Positions 25,909 through 34,050 of a stretch of 64,000 nucleotides of DNA are shown in pieces (position 1 is the first letter of the stretch; every line of letters begins with the position of its first letter). Both the position numbers and the translations under genes were made by a program. This stretch comes from Streptomyces sp. NBC_01428 (lineage in GTDB: Bacteria; Actinomycetota; Actinomycetes; Streptomycetales; Streptomycetaceae), in the NCBI RefSeq assembly GCF_036231965.1, contig NZ_CP109499.1:1178001-1242000 (forward strand), read 5' to 3'. The notes under the pieces are model-generated. The model did no database searches. It saw nothing but the letters and a program-made list of their open reading frames with translations, and had not been told where the DNA came from.

Positions 25909-26400
25909 ATGGTCCACCTGCGACTCGTCTGGGTCCTGTCCGGACACGGTTGGGCCGACTGCACGGTCAGTGACGACCGTGCGGAAGTCGAAGTCACGGT
26001 CTCCTATGTCACTGCCGGCCCCGAAGAACTCTTGACGGCAGTAACGCGCCTGGTCGTCGGCGAGACGGAGTGCCGAGCACAGTTCGAGGCCGAGCCCACT
26101 GCCTTCCGCTGGGTCTTCCATCGTGAAGACACCAACGTGTGGATCCGCCTGCTGGAGCTGGCCGACGGCAGGGACCACGACAACAGAGGGACCGAAATCT
26201 GGTCCACTCAGCAGACCATCGACGTCGTTGCCCGAACAGTGATCCGTTGCTTCGACGAGATCGTGCGGGAGTACGGCGAAAGCACGTACCGCGGCAAGTG
26301 GGGTGAGCACTTCCCCCGCACCGAGCTCGAAGCCCTCAGAGCCGCGTGGCGCGAACACCGAGGCGGCTGGGCACCAATCTCGACACCGTCAGAGCTGTGA
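25909..26400 (+). CDS. Hypothetical protein, Streptomyces-type, unrecognised
   Basis: The product is 163 residues. The ATG at 25909 has GAGGAGTCGACG upstream; the longer open frame before it is not protein-like. The sequence alternates short beta-strand-like stretches (LRLVWVLSGHGWADCTV, AEVEVTVSYVT) with a C-terminal helix (DVVARTVIRCFDEIVREYG). It looks like a small alpha/beta protein of the sort found beside toxin or immunity-type loci in actinomycetes, but I cannot name a family. There are no membrane segments and no signal peptide. Confidence 0.7.
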   Translation: MVHLRLVWVLSGHGWADCTVSDDRAEVEVTVSYVTAGPEELLTAVTRLVVGETECRAQFEAEPTAFRWVFHREDTNVWIRLLELADGRDHDNRGTEIWSTQQTIDVVARTVIRCFDEIVREYGESTYRGKWGEHFPRTELEALRAAWREHRGGWAPISTPSEL

Positions 26401-26862
26401 CCTTTCGGCGATACCTCGTTCGAGTTCACCGGAGCGTGTGCGTTCTCCCGAACGCGGGATCCGCCCGATGACCAAGGTCCACGGCGATGTCGGCGTCCGC
26501 GACAGCGGATGTCGCCGAGTGGCTCATGGATTTCGATGCTCAGGGGTGCTGTCGGCAGAAAGGTGGCCCCGGGCCTCCGGCCGGAGTGGACGGGCCCCAG
26601 ACCTCTCGACGACGGCGAAAGGCTGGACCCGACCGTAGCGCCGACGAATTGAAGGCGCGGTTGCGCACCAGCGTCTTGGAAACACTGGTGGTAGACCGAC
26701 AGCACCCGAGGATTCGTAAGCCTGCCGGAGGGCCAACGACGGTTGGCCAGGTCATGCGACCAAGGTCTGCTCCCGGCTCGACGAGCCCCTCGGGCCTGCG
26801 CGTCGGCGACGTCCACCGGGCCGGGTCGGCCCGCCTTCAGTGAAGCTCCGACCGGACCTCGG
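26401..26862. other. Intergenic stretch with possible regulator remnant
   Basis: About 462 bp. On the minus strand, 26646-26714 encodes NPRVLSVYHQCFQDAGAQPR, which resembles the start of the second half of a LysR effector domain (typically ...R-x-x-V-x-x-x-C-x-x-A-G-F-x-P-R). No start and no continuing similarity were found, so this is at best debris. Nothing else is recognised. Confidence 0.3.
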
Positions 26863-27156
26863 TCAGTCGATGCCTTCGACGATGCGGAAGTCGCGCTCGA
26901 CGCCGTCGGAGAGCACGACCAGCGCCTCCTGGTAGGCCGCACTCTCGTGTGCCGCGACGGCCTGCTCGTAGCTGTCGAACTCGATCAGGACGGTGCGCTC
27001 GGCGATTCCGGCGTCGTGCGCCACGACCCGACCGCCACGGACGAGGACACGGCCGCCCCCGGCCGCGACGGCCGGACCGGCCAGCTTGTTGTAGGCAGCC
27101 AGTTTCTCAGGGTCTGCAATGGTGCGGTAGGCGCTGACCCAGTAGCCCTTGGGCAT
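26863..27156 (-). CDS. DUF1330-family protein
   Basis: The product is 97 residues, a ferredoxin-like fold small protein. The family pattern is clear: PKGYWVSAYRTIADPEKLAAY at the start, GGRVLVRGG in the middle, and ERTVLIEFDSYEQAVAAHESAAYQEAL. The GGAGG before the ATG is good. It lies 33 bp after the MFS gene on the same strand, making a MarR-MFS-DUF1330 operon. DUF1330 proteins are uncharacterised dimers often placed beside transporters or oxidoreductases. Confidence 0.88.
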   Translation of the reverse strand: MPKGYWVSAYRTIADPEKLAAYNKLAGPAVAAGGGRVLVRGGRVVAHDAGIAERTVLIEFDSYEQAVAAHESAAYQEALVVLSDGVERDFRIVEGID

Positions 27157-27189
27157 GGAACCTCCATTGTTGAAATGAGTGCATCCGAC

Positions 27190-28623
27190 TTACGGGGTGG
27201 TCTCGGACGAGCGTCGGCGGGCGAGCGCGAGGCTTGTCAGCGTCGTGATCGCCATGGCGCCGATGCCGACCAGCGCCGCGGTGGTGTAGGCACTGTCGTC
27301 GGGGAAGAGGTGGCCGGGGCCGGTGCCCGCGGCGAGGATCAGGCCGCCGAACGCGCTGCCCAGGGAGTAGCCGACGCTGCGGACGACGTAGTTGAAGCTC
27401 ATGGCGCTCGACGTCTCGCTCTTGGGGGTGACGGCCAGGATGACGCCGGGCATCGCGGCCGAGAAGCCGCCGACGCCGAAGCCGAGCACGCCCATCGCCG
27501 CGAACAGTTCGGCCAGGTCCGACCGGGCCGCCGCGAACAGGGCGAACCCGCCGCCGACCACGACGGCGCTACCGGCCAGGAGCAGGGGGTCGGCTGTCCG
27601 CGTCCGGACCCGCGGCCTGAGCTTGCCCGCGACGAACCCCAGCACCGAGAACGGGATGAGGACCAGCCCGGCGACGAAGGTCGTCAGCCCGAAGCCGTAG
27701 CCGGCGCCCTGCGGCGTCTGCGCGTACCGGGTGATGAGCGTGAGCAGGAGGTACATGCCGATCCCGCCGACGAACATGGCGAGGTTCGCCCCGGCGACCG
27801 CCGGGTGCCGCACCGCCCGGACATCGACCAGGGGTGTCGTGCTGCGCAGCTCGATGACGACCCAGACGCAGAGCAGCGCCACCGCGACGACGGCGAGGCC
27901 CGCCGCCACGACGAGGTGCCGGCTCCACAGATCCCGTTCGCCGGCGAGGAACAGCACCAGGACCAGCGCGGCGGCCAGGACGATCGCGCCGGCGACGTCC
28001 ACGTGGGCGGAACGGCCTTGGGGGGCTTCGGGCATGGAGCGCCACGCGGTCAGGAGGGCGGCGGCGGTGACGACCAGGCCGAAGCCGTAGGCGGCCCGTA
28101 CCCCGCCGAACTCGGCGAGCAGTGCGGCCAGCGGGTAGCCGACGCCGGCCCCGATGATCGAGACCACCGAGATCTGGGCGATCACGGCCGCGCTGCGCTC
28201 CTCGGGGAGGTGGTCCCGGGCCACGCCCATCATCAGCGCCGTCAGTCCGAGCCCGACACCCTGGGCCGCCCTGCCGGCCAGCAGCCACGCGAACGGCAGC
28301 GGGAGCACGGTGAGAGCGCTGCCGGCGACGACGACCGCCAGCGTGGCGAGGATCGTGGCCCGACGGTGCGGGCCTGCTCCGAGCCGGCCCAGGACCGGCG
28401 TGGCGACGGCGCCGCTGAGCAGCGCGACGGTCAGCGTCCACTGCGCGCTGCCGAGCGGGACGTGGAACGAGGTCGCCACGCTGGTGATGAGGGGCGTCCC
28501 GAGGCTGGCGACCGCGGACACGACCAGCGCGATGAACATCAGGGCGGGGACGAGCAGCCGCGCCTCGGAACGCGCCGCAGGGAACGCCTTCGCCGCGACC
28601 CCGCCGACCGGCTGCCCGGTCAC
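27190..28623 (-). CDS. MFS transporter (14-TM type)
   Basis: The product is 477 residues from a GTG at 28623 that overlaps the MarR stop (GTGA). Helix-rich throughout; helix 1 has FIALVVSAVASLGTPLITSV and the next loop QWTLTVALLSGAVATPVLGRLG corresponds to motif A of the DHA2 branch. Translational coupling to the MarR gene means the exporter is probably under its own repressor, induced by its substrate. The substrate is unknown; a drug or xenobiotic is usual for such pairs. Confidence 0.88.
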   Translation of the reverse strand: MTGQPVGGVAAKAFPAARSEARLLVPALMFIALVVSAVASLGTPLITSVATSFHVPLGSAQWTLTVALLSGAVATPVLGRLGAGPHRRATILATLAVVVAGSALTVLPLPFAWLLAGRAAQGVGLGLTALMMGVARDHLPEERSAAVIAQISVVSIIGAGVGYPLAALLAEFGGVRAAYGFGLVVTAAALLTAWRSMPEAPQGRSAHVDVAGAIVLAAALVLVLFLAGERDLWSRHLVVAAGLAVVAVALLCVWVVIELRSTTPLVDVRAVRHPAVAGANLAMFVGGIGMYLLLTLITRYAQTPQGAGYGFGLTTFVAGLVLIPFSVLGFVAGKLRPRVRTRTADPLLLAGSAVVVGGGFALFAAARSDLAELFAAMGVLGFGVGGFSAAMPGVILAVTPKSETSSAMSFNYVVRSVGYSLGSAFGGLILAAGTGPGHLFPDDSAYTTAALVGIGAMAITTLTSLALARRRSSETTP

Positions 28624-29078
28624 CGTTGCGGCCCTTCGCGGTCCTGGTTTTCGACCTCTGCCAGATGCTTGAGCGCCGGAAGGGCCGCCACCAGTGCCTC
28701 GACCTCGTCGCCGGTGAGCTCGCCGATCAACCGCTCGAACGCGTGGACGCCCGCCTGGCGCCGCGTCCGGACATAGGAGGCGCCGGCCTCGGTCAGGCAC
28801 ACGAGCGTGACCCTCTTGTCGGACACGTCGCCCCGTCGCTCGACCAGGCCGGACTCCTCCATCACCCGGACCAGGGTGGTCATCGCGGGCTGGGTGACGC
28901 CCTCGACCGCGGCCAGATCGGTGATGCGCCGCGGGCCTGTCCGGTCCAGGGTGGCCAGAGTGGCGGCGGACGTCAGGCTCATGTCCCGGGGCAGGCGTCT
29001 CGCGGCCCTGGTGGCCAGGCCGTAGAGAGCTGCGCCGATGGCTGCGGACGCGCCAGGAGCGGTGTCGTGACGACTCAT
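28620..29078 (-). CDS. MarR-family regulator of the adjacent exporter operon
   Basis: The product is 152 residues with the winged helix-turn-helix RITDLAAVEGVTQPAMTTLVRVMEE and wing RRGDVSDKRVTLVCLTEAG. One cysteine (VCLTEAG) is present, not at the OhrR-type sensory position. It is the first gene of the operon. A TATAAA -10-like box lies at 29096-29101 and the AT-rich stretch TATTCAGAGTCTA beyond it is a candidate operator. The 5' leader would be only about ten nt and no clear ribosome site is visible, so translation may start from a near-leaderless message. Confidence 0.88.
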   Translation of the reverse strand: MSRHDTAPGASAAIGAALYGLATRAARRLPRDMSLTSAATLATLDRTGPRRITDLAAVEGVTQPAMTTLVRVMEESGLVERRGDVSDKRVTLVCLTEAGASYVRTRRQAGVHAFERLIGELTGDEVEALVAALPALKHLAEVENQDREGPQR

Positions 29079-29326
29079 ACGCGAAGCATAGCCCTTTTAT
29101 ATTCAGAGTCTATGGAAATGGTCGACTGACGCCGTCGGCACCGCCCGGTGCGGACCTGGGGCGCCGAGGCCCTCGGCCCCACCCATGCGGTCACCGACGC
29201 CATGCACTCCGCCAACGTCCGCGCGACGAACCCCAACCGGAGGGCCGACCACTCGGCATCGTCGCGCCCCGGCAACGGGGGGTGGGGGTGCTCGCGCCAC
29301 CCCACCCCCAAGGCTGCCCGGATCGG

Positions 29327-30367
29327 TCACACCGGGCTGGACGGATGAGCCGCCGTGGGCGAGCGAGGTGGCCACGCCTGCGGCGAGAGGATGCCGAGGA
29401 CGTAGGCCCGGGCGACCAGGGCGGGTCGAGTCGGTGCTTCCAGGAGGACGCGCAGGCGACTCAGGTGATAGTCCACCGTCTGGCGCGACAGACACAGTTC
29501 CTCGGCGATGTCCGCATTGCTCCGGCCTGCCGCGAGCAGGGCGACTATGCGCACTTGCGCGGCGGTCAGCGCAGGCTGGGTCTGCAGGCGTCGGCCCAGG
29601 TGGGTGGCGACGGCCCACACGCCCCGCACGCCCGGCGCCGTCGTGCCGACCGTGGTGAGCCGAATGCGAGCCCTGCGCTGCCAGCCTTCTCCGTCGACGA
29701 TCACCGCTGAGGCCTGGGCGCTCCTGCGTCGGCCCGTGATCAGGTCGTCCCAGGCCCGGAGCAGGTCGACGCGGTCGGGAGTGTCGGCGAGAAGGGAGTC
29801 GGCGCGCAGGCCGGTCAGATCGGAGAGGCGGAGGCGCAGGATCTCCGCCGTGGCGGTGCCGGCCTCGCTCACCCGGCCATCGGGGGAAAGCCGGACGCAG
29901 GCCACCCCGCTCTGGTCACGGAGTGCGTGCAAGTCCGCCTCGGCCCGGTGTCGTTGGTCCATCACCCGGACGTAGTCCGTGACATCGACGTAGATGCCCG
30001 CGACGCAGTGTTCCGCACCCCAGTGGACGGGGAATCGATAGCCCGCCGCGTGGGCGGAGGATCCGTCGGGGCGCCGGTAGGTGAGGGCGTGCCGCACGGA
30101 TTTGCCGTCGGTGAGCACCTGTTGGTCCATGGCGAGAAAGCGGCCGACGTCGGCGGGCTCGTCGAGGTCCGACAGATGGCGGCCGATCACCGCGTCGCGT
30201 GTCGTGCCGTACAGGTGGGCGTAGGCGTGGTTGGCCCACACGTATCGGCCGGCGCTGTCGCGCATGAACGCGGCGGCCGGAGCGAGTTCGGCGAGGGCGC
30301 CGAACGGGTTCTGGCCGGGTGGACCCGTCATGTGAACCGGCCACGCCTTGAATTCCGTCTCGTTCAC
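29327..30367 (-). CDS. PAS-domain LuxR-family regulator
   Basis: The product is 346 residues. The GTG at 30367 has AAGGAG upstream and is preferred over an upstream ATG. Residues 25-140 form a PAS domain (LAPAAAFMRDSAGRYVWANHAYAHLYG, then GRHLSDLDE and the PAC-like YVDVTDYVRVM). A second, weaker PAS-like region follows. The C-terminal LuxR HTH reads LTAAQVRIVALLAAGRSNADIAEELCLSRQTVDYHL. It is divergent from the ATP-grasp operon and 300 bp away, so it is the obvious candidate regulator. A pair of TGGTTCGC direct repeats lies in the gap (30547 and 30586). Confidence 0.88.
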   Translation of the reverse strand: MNETEFKAWPVHMTGPPGQNPFGALAELAPAAAFMRDSAGRYVWANHAYAHLYGTTRDAVIGRHLSDLDEPADVGRFLAMDQQVLTDGKSVRHALTYRRPDGSSAHAAGYRFPVHWGAEHCVAGIYVDVTDYVRVMDQRHRAEADLHALRDQSGVACVRLSPDGRVSEAGTATAEILRLRLSDLTGLRADSLLADTPDRVDLLRAWDDLITGRRRSAQASAVIVDGEGWQRRARIRLTTVGTTAPGVRGVWAVATHLGRRLQTQPALTAAQVRIVALLAAGRSNADIAEELCLSRQTVDYHLSRLRVLLEAPTRPALVARAYVLGILSPQAWPPRSPTAAHPSSPV

Positions 30368-30667
30368 GATCCAACTCCTTGAATGCCGCACGATGTGACG
30401 TTGGGTGACATCTCATGTGTAAGCCGTAGCACCCTGGGAAGTCGGGGAGGCCGGGCACGCTCACGCTCTGCACCGCCCGTTCGCTAGCGCATCACGGCAT
30501 CTTCACATGACGCCGATCACGGACACGCATAGGGCATTTGCCTGAGTGGTTCGCGTTCTACGGCCGCTGGAAGGCGAGTTGGGACTGGTTCGCTTGAGCA
30601 AGGCGCACCGGGCGGACGTGAGTGCTCCCGACAGCGAGTACGTCGACTTCGAAGGAGATGGATCCAC

Positions 30668-32041
30668 ATGAGCCAGGTGCTGTACGTGCATGCCAAGGGC
30701 GGCCCCCCGGTGGGTCATGCCTTAGCGCGGGTCGCCGCGAGGTCCCCGGTGCACCTGCTGGCACTGAGCGAGCTGCCCGTCGAGGTGGCGGACGACGCGG
30801 CGCGCCTGTGTGCCTCGGTCGTCACGCCGCCCGGGACGGAGCGGCGGGATCTGGTCGAGTTGATCACCGCCCGCGCCCGCGAGGTGGGGGCGGACGCGGT
30901 CCTCACCTTCTCCGAGTACGCGGTGGTCGCGGTGGCGGAGGCGTGCCGACTGCTCGGCCTGAGGGGTGCCGGAGCCGCCGCGTCCCTCGCCCGTGACAAA
31001 CGGCTGATGCGTGCCACCTGGGATCGCCGCGGTGTACCGCAGCCCCGTTTCCGTGCCGTCGCGAGCCTCGCCGAACTGGACCAGGCAACCATCGAGTTGT
31101 CATGTCCTCTACTACTCAAGTCCGCCTGGAGTGCGGGGTCGACCGCGCACCAGATCATCGACGAGCCCGGGCAGGCGCGGCACGCCTGGCACCGCTCGCG
31201 TCAGGTGATGGCGGAGTCGGCACAGCTCGGCTTCGCCGAACTGCACGTGCAGGGCGCGTCGGAGGACTTCATCGTCGAGGAGATCGTGACCGGCCGGGCC
31301 GAGGAGTGGTTCGACGGCCCCGGCTGGGGCGACTACGTGAGCGTCGAAGGCGCCGTCGTCGACGGTGAGTTCCGGCCGGTCTGCCTGAGCGGGCGGATGC
31401 CGACGGTGGCGCCGTTCACCGAGCGCGCCGGCATCACGCCGGCCGCCGTCGGGAGCGGAGCGCAGGACAGGATCGTGGAGCTTGCCCGGCAGTCCGTGGA
31501 CGCGTTGGGGCTGGAGAACTGCGGCACCCACACGGAGATCAAACTCGGAGCGGACGGCCGGATGTGGGTCATCGAGACGGCCGCGCGGTTCGGCGGGGCG
31601 ATGACCGTGCCGCAGATCGAGGAGGTCTTCGGCCTCGATCTGGTGGGTCTGTTCACCGATCAGCTGCTCGGCCGTTCGCCCGCGTGGCCCGCCTGCGCGC
31701 TGACGCCCGCGGACACCGAGCGCGCGGCGGGCTCGCTGGTGGTGCTCGCGGTCAACAGCGACGGCACCCCGTGGGCGCGGCGGGGCCGGTGGGACTCCTC
31801 GACGGTGGTCCGCGAGGCACCGGTCGGCGCGGACAGCACGCTGTCCGTGGTCCGGGAGAGCTCCCTGCCGGACGGCTCGCCGGTACCGGTCTACGACCCG
31901 GCGGGCGGCGCCAACACCATGGCCGGGCTGTGTCTGCTGTCGGCCGACCGGCCGCAGACGGTCGTCAGCGACTTCAGCGCCCTGGTGGAGGCCCTGCCGG
32001 ACATCCTGCGGGCCGACGCCGCCGAGGAGGCTCGCGCATGA
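30668..32041 (+). CDS. ATP-grasp carboxylate-amine/thiol ligase
   Basis: The product is 457 residues. Order: a pre-ATP-grasp Rossmann-like domain (1-105), then RDKRLMRATWDRRGVPQP (K111), ATP lysine K151 in LLLKSAWSAGS, hinge acids EEIVTG (204-205), and the metal/catalytic strand THTEIKLGADG ending VIETAARFGG (E290, E303, R307). The usual E-x-N becomes E-T-A, as in several dipeptide and amino-acid ligases. It should activate a carboxylate as acyl phosphate and join it to an amine. AAGGAG precedes the ATG. Codon 19 is TTA (30722-30724), so translation probably needs the bldA tRNA. It shares ATGA with the next gene. Confidence 0.88.
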   Translation: MSQVLYVHAKGGPPVGHALARVAARSPVHLLALSELPVEVADDAARLCASVVTPPGTERRDLVELITARAREVGADAVLTFSEYAVVAVAEACRLLGLRGAGAAASLARDKRLMRATWDRRGVPQPRFRAVASLAELDQATIELSCPLLLKSAWSAGSTAHQIIDEPGQARHAWHRSRQVMAESAQLGFAELHVQGASEDFIVEEIVTGRAEEWFDGPGWGDYVSVEGAVVDGEFRPVCLSGRMPTVAPFTERAGITPAAVGSGAQDRIVELARQSVDALGLENCGTHTEIKLGADGRMWVIETAARFGGAMTVPQIEEVFGLDLVGLFTDQLLGRSPAWPACALTPADTERAAGSLVVLAVNSDGTPWARRGRWDSSTVVREAPVGADSTLSVVRESSLPDGSPVPVYDPAGGANTMAGLCLLSADRPQTVVSDFSALVEALPDILRADAAEEARA

Positions 32042-34050
32042 CGCTCGCACAGGGCGAGACCCGCGCCCCCGACGCGGCGGGCGACGGTACCGTCGTCGGG
32101 GCCAATCTGTCGCTGCCCCTGTTCCGCACGCTGTCCGGCGTGCTCGCCGGGCACCCGTACCTGAAGGTCGTGGTGGACCGGGCCGAGGACACCTGGCATC
32201 TGCTGGACACCCGGGTGCACCCCTTCCACGTCGACTACATCGCCACGCGTGTCCTCGGCATGACACCGCAGCAGCTCGACGCGGAGCTGGACGCCTTCAA
32301 CGCCTCGGTGTACATGGCTCCGGACCGCCGCTTCCTGCTGGGAGTCCTCTCGTTGCACAGCGACGAGGACACCGACGGTGCCGAACGGCCCTTCCTCGTC
32401 CTGGAGACGACCGAGGCGGACACCATGCAAGGCCCCCTGCTCCAGGACTTCTACGACTACGTACGCCTCCGCGTCGACGGACGCCTCCCGTTGCTCCTGA
32501 AACCGGCGAACCACGGCCAGGAGCACGAACTCGCCACCGTCAGCGACGCCCGGCTCCCGAGGATCCTGAGCCAGGAGCTGTTCGGCAACCGCACCCGGAC
32601 CTGCCTCAACCCGGGCGTGGCGCAGGGACGTCTGCGGTACTTCCGCAGCCCGCAGGAGTACCGCGCGGGCGCCGCCGCCTTGGGCTGGTCGGACATCGTC
32701 GCCATGGCGGGCCTGCCCGACGACGTGCCCCGAGTGGCCGGCTTCATCAACACCGCCGCCACGACACCGCTTTCGCACACGAACGTGCTGGCCTCGGGCT
32801 GGGGCATCCCGAACGCGATCATCCGCGACCTGGACGATCTCGTGGAACGGCACGGCCTGGACGACGCGTGGGTCGACTACCACGTACGCGAGGACACCAT
32901 CACCCTGGAACGGCTGAGCCGCGCTCCCGCGCTGGAGCGGCCGGTCTGGGACACCCAGCGCATCCACCTCGGCGCCCCGCTCATCGGGGACGCGCCGATC
33001 ATGGAACTGCGCCGGCTGCGGAGCGACGACCGCGACAGCTACGGCACCAAGGCCGCCCATCTCGGTGAACTGCACCATGTGCTGGACAGTCGCACCGCGG
33101 ACCTGACCGCCTTCTACGCCCGTCCCCGCCCGCCCCGGCCGGACCTGCTCGCCCATCTCGGCTCGCGGCTCGACGAACCGGGAGCGCCCCTGGAGCGGCT
33201 CCGGTCCTCGGCAGCCGAACGCGTGGCGCAGACGGTCCGGGCCCCGCGGGGTGTCGCACTGCCCTTCCACCTGCACCATCTCTACCTGACGTCGTCGCCG
33301 GCCCTCCAACAGGGCATAGGCAAGCTCAAGATGGCGCTCGAACTCGACGCGCTGGACATGATCGACTCGCTGTCGCTGGATCTCCAGCACCTGATGCGGA
33401 ACACGCCGATGCCCGACGAGGTGACGCGCGCCATCACCGGAGCGGTACCGCAGCTGCTGGCCGACGGCCGCCGTCTCGTGGTGCGTTCCTCCTCCAACGC
33501 CGAGGACCTGCCGGGGTTCTCGGCGGCGGGGATCTACGACTCGGTGACGACCGTGCACGGCGCGCGGCAGCTGTTGGACGCCGTCGTGCATGTGTGGGCC
33601 TCGCTGCTGTCCCCGCGCAGCGTGCGCATGCGGCACCAGGTGGGCATCTCGCTCGACGACACCTACATGGGGGTGATCATCCAGGAGTACGCGCCGGCCG
33701 ACCTCGGCGGCGTACTGGTCACCTGCAACCCCACGCGCCGGGAGGACTTCCGCAACGTCTACCTCAACTGCACGCCCGGTTCGCCCGAGCGCGTGGTGGA
33801 CGGCACGGTCCTGCCGCACCAGTACCTGTACAACACGGTGGAGGGCGGCGGCCGCACCGTGGCCGTCGGATCCTCGGGCACGGACCTGGCAGCGGGCACC
33901 CGAGCGGCGCTGGCCCGACTGGCCCTGGCGGGGCGGCTGTTGCAGTCCCACTTCAGCACGGGCGACCCCGACGACGCCCTGGACATCGAGTGGCTGATGA
34001 CGGACGAGGGGGCGTTCCAGCTGGTCCAGGTACGCCCGTACGCCCGATGA
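32038..34050 (+). CDS. PEP/pyruvate-binding-domain phosphotransferase-like protein, atypical architecture
   Basis: The product is 670 residues, starting at the ATG that overlaps the previous stop. Residues 1-200 match no family I know. Around 240-262 lies TTPLSHTNVLASGWGIPNA, like the phosphohistidine swivel loop of PEP synthase/pyruvate phosphate dikinase (H247). Residues 335-670 hold a PPDK-N-type ATP-binding domain: YGTKAAHLGEL, VVRSSSNAEDLPGFSAAG (481-498), then DIEWLMTDEG and QVRPYAR at the very end. In PEP synthase the ATP domain comes first, so the order is reversed here. It may transfer phosphate through His247 to a small molecule. This is inference. Confidence 0.85.
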   Translation: MTLAQGETRAPDAAGDGTVVGANLSLPLFRTLSGVLAGHPYLKVVVDRAEDTWHLLDTRVHPFHVDYIATRVLGMTPQQLDAELDAFNASVYMAPDRRFLLGVLSLHSDEDTDGAERPFLVLETTEADTMQGPLLQDFYDYVRLRVDGRLPLLLKPANHGQEHELATVSDARLPRILSQELFGNRTRTCLNPGVAQGRLRYFRSPQEYRAGAAALGWSDIVAMAGLPDDVPRVAGFINTAATTPLSHTNVLASGWGIPNAIIRDLDDLVERHGLDDAWVDYHVREDTITLERLSRAPALERPVWDTQRIHLGAPLIGDAPIMELRRLRSDDRDSYGTKAAHLGELHHVLDSRTADLTAFYARPRPPRPDLLAHLGSRLDEPGAPLERLRSSAAERVAQTVRAPRGVALPFHLHHLYLTSSPALQQGIGKLKMALELDALDMIDSLSLDLQHLMRNTPMPDEVTRAITGAVPQLLADGRRLVVRSSSNAEDLPGFSAAGIYDSVTTVHGARQLLDAVVHVWASLLSPRSVRMRHQVGISLDDTYMGVIIQEYAPADLGGVLVTCNPTRREDFRNVYLNCTPGSPERVVDGTVLPHQYLYNTVEGGGRTVAVGSSGTDLAAGTRAALARLALAGRLLQSHFSTGDPDDALDIEWLMTDEGAFQLVQVRPYAR

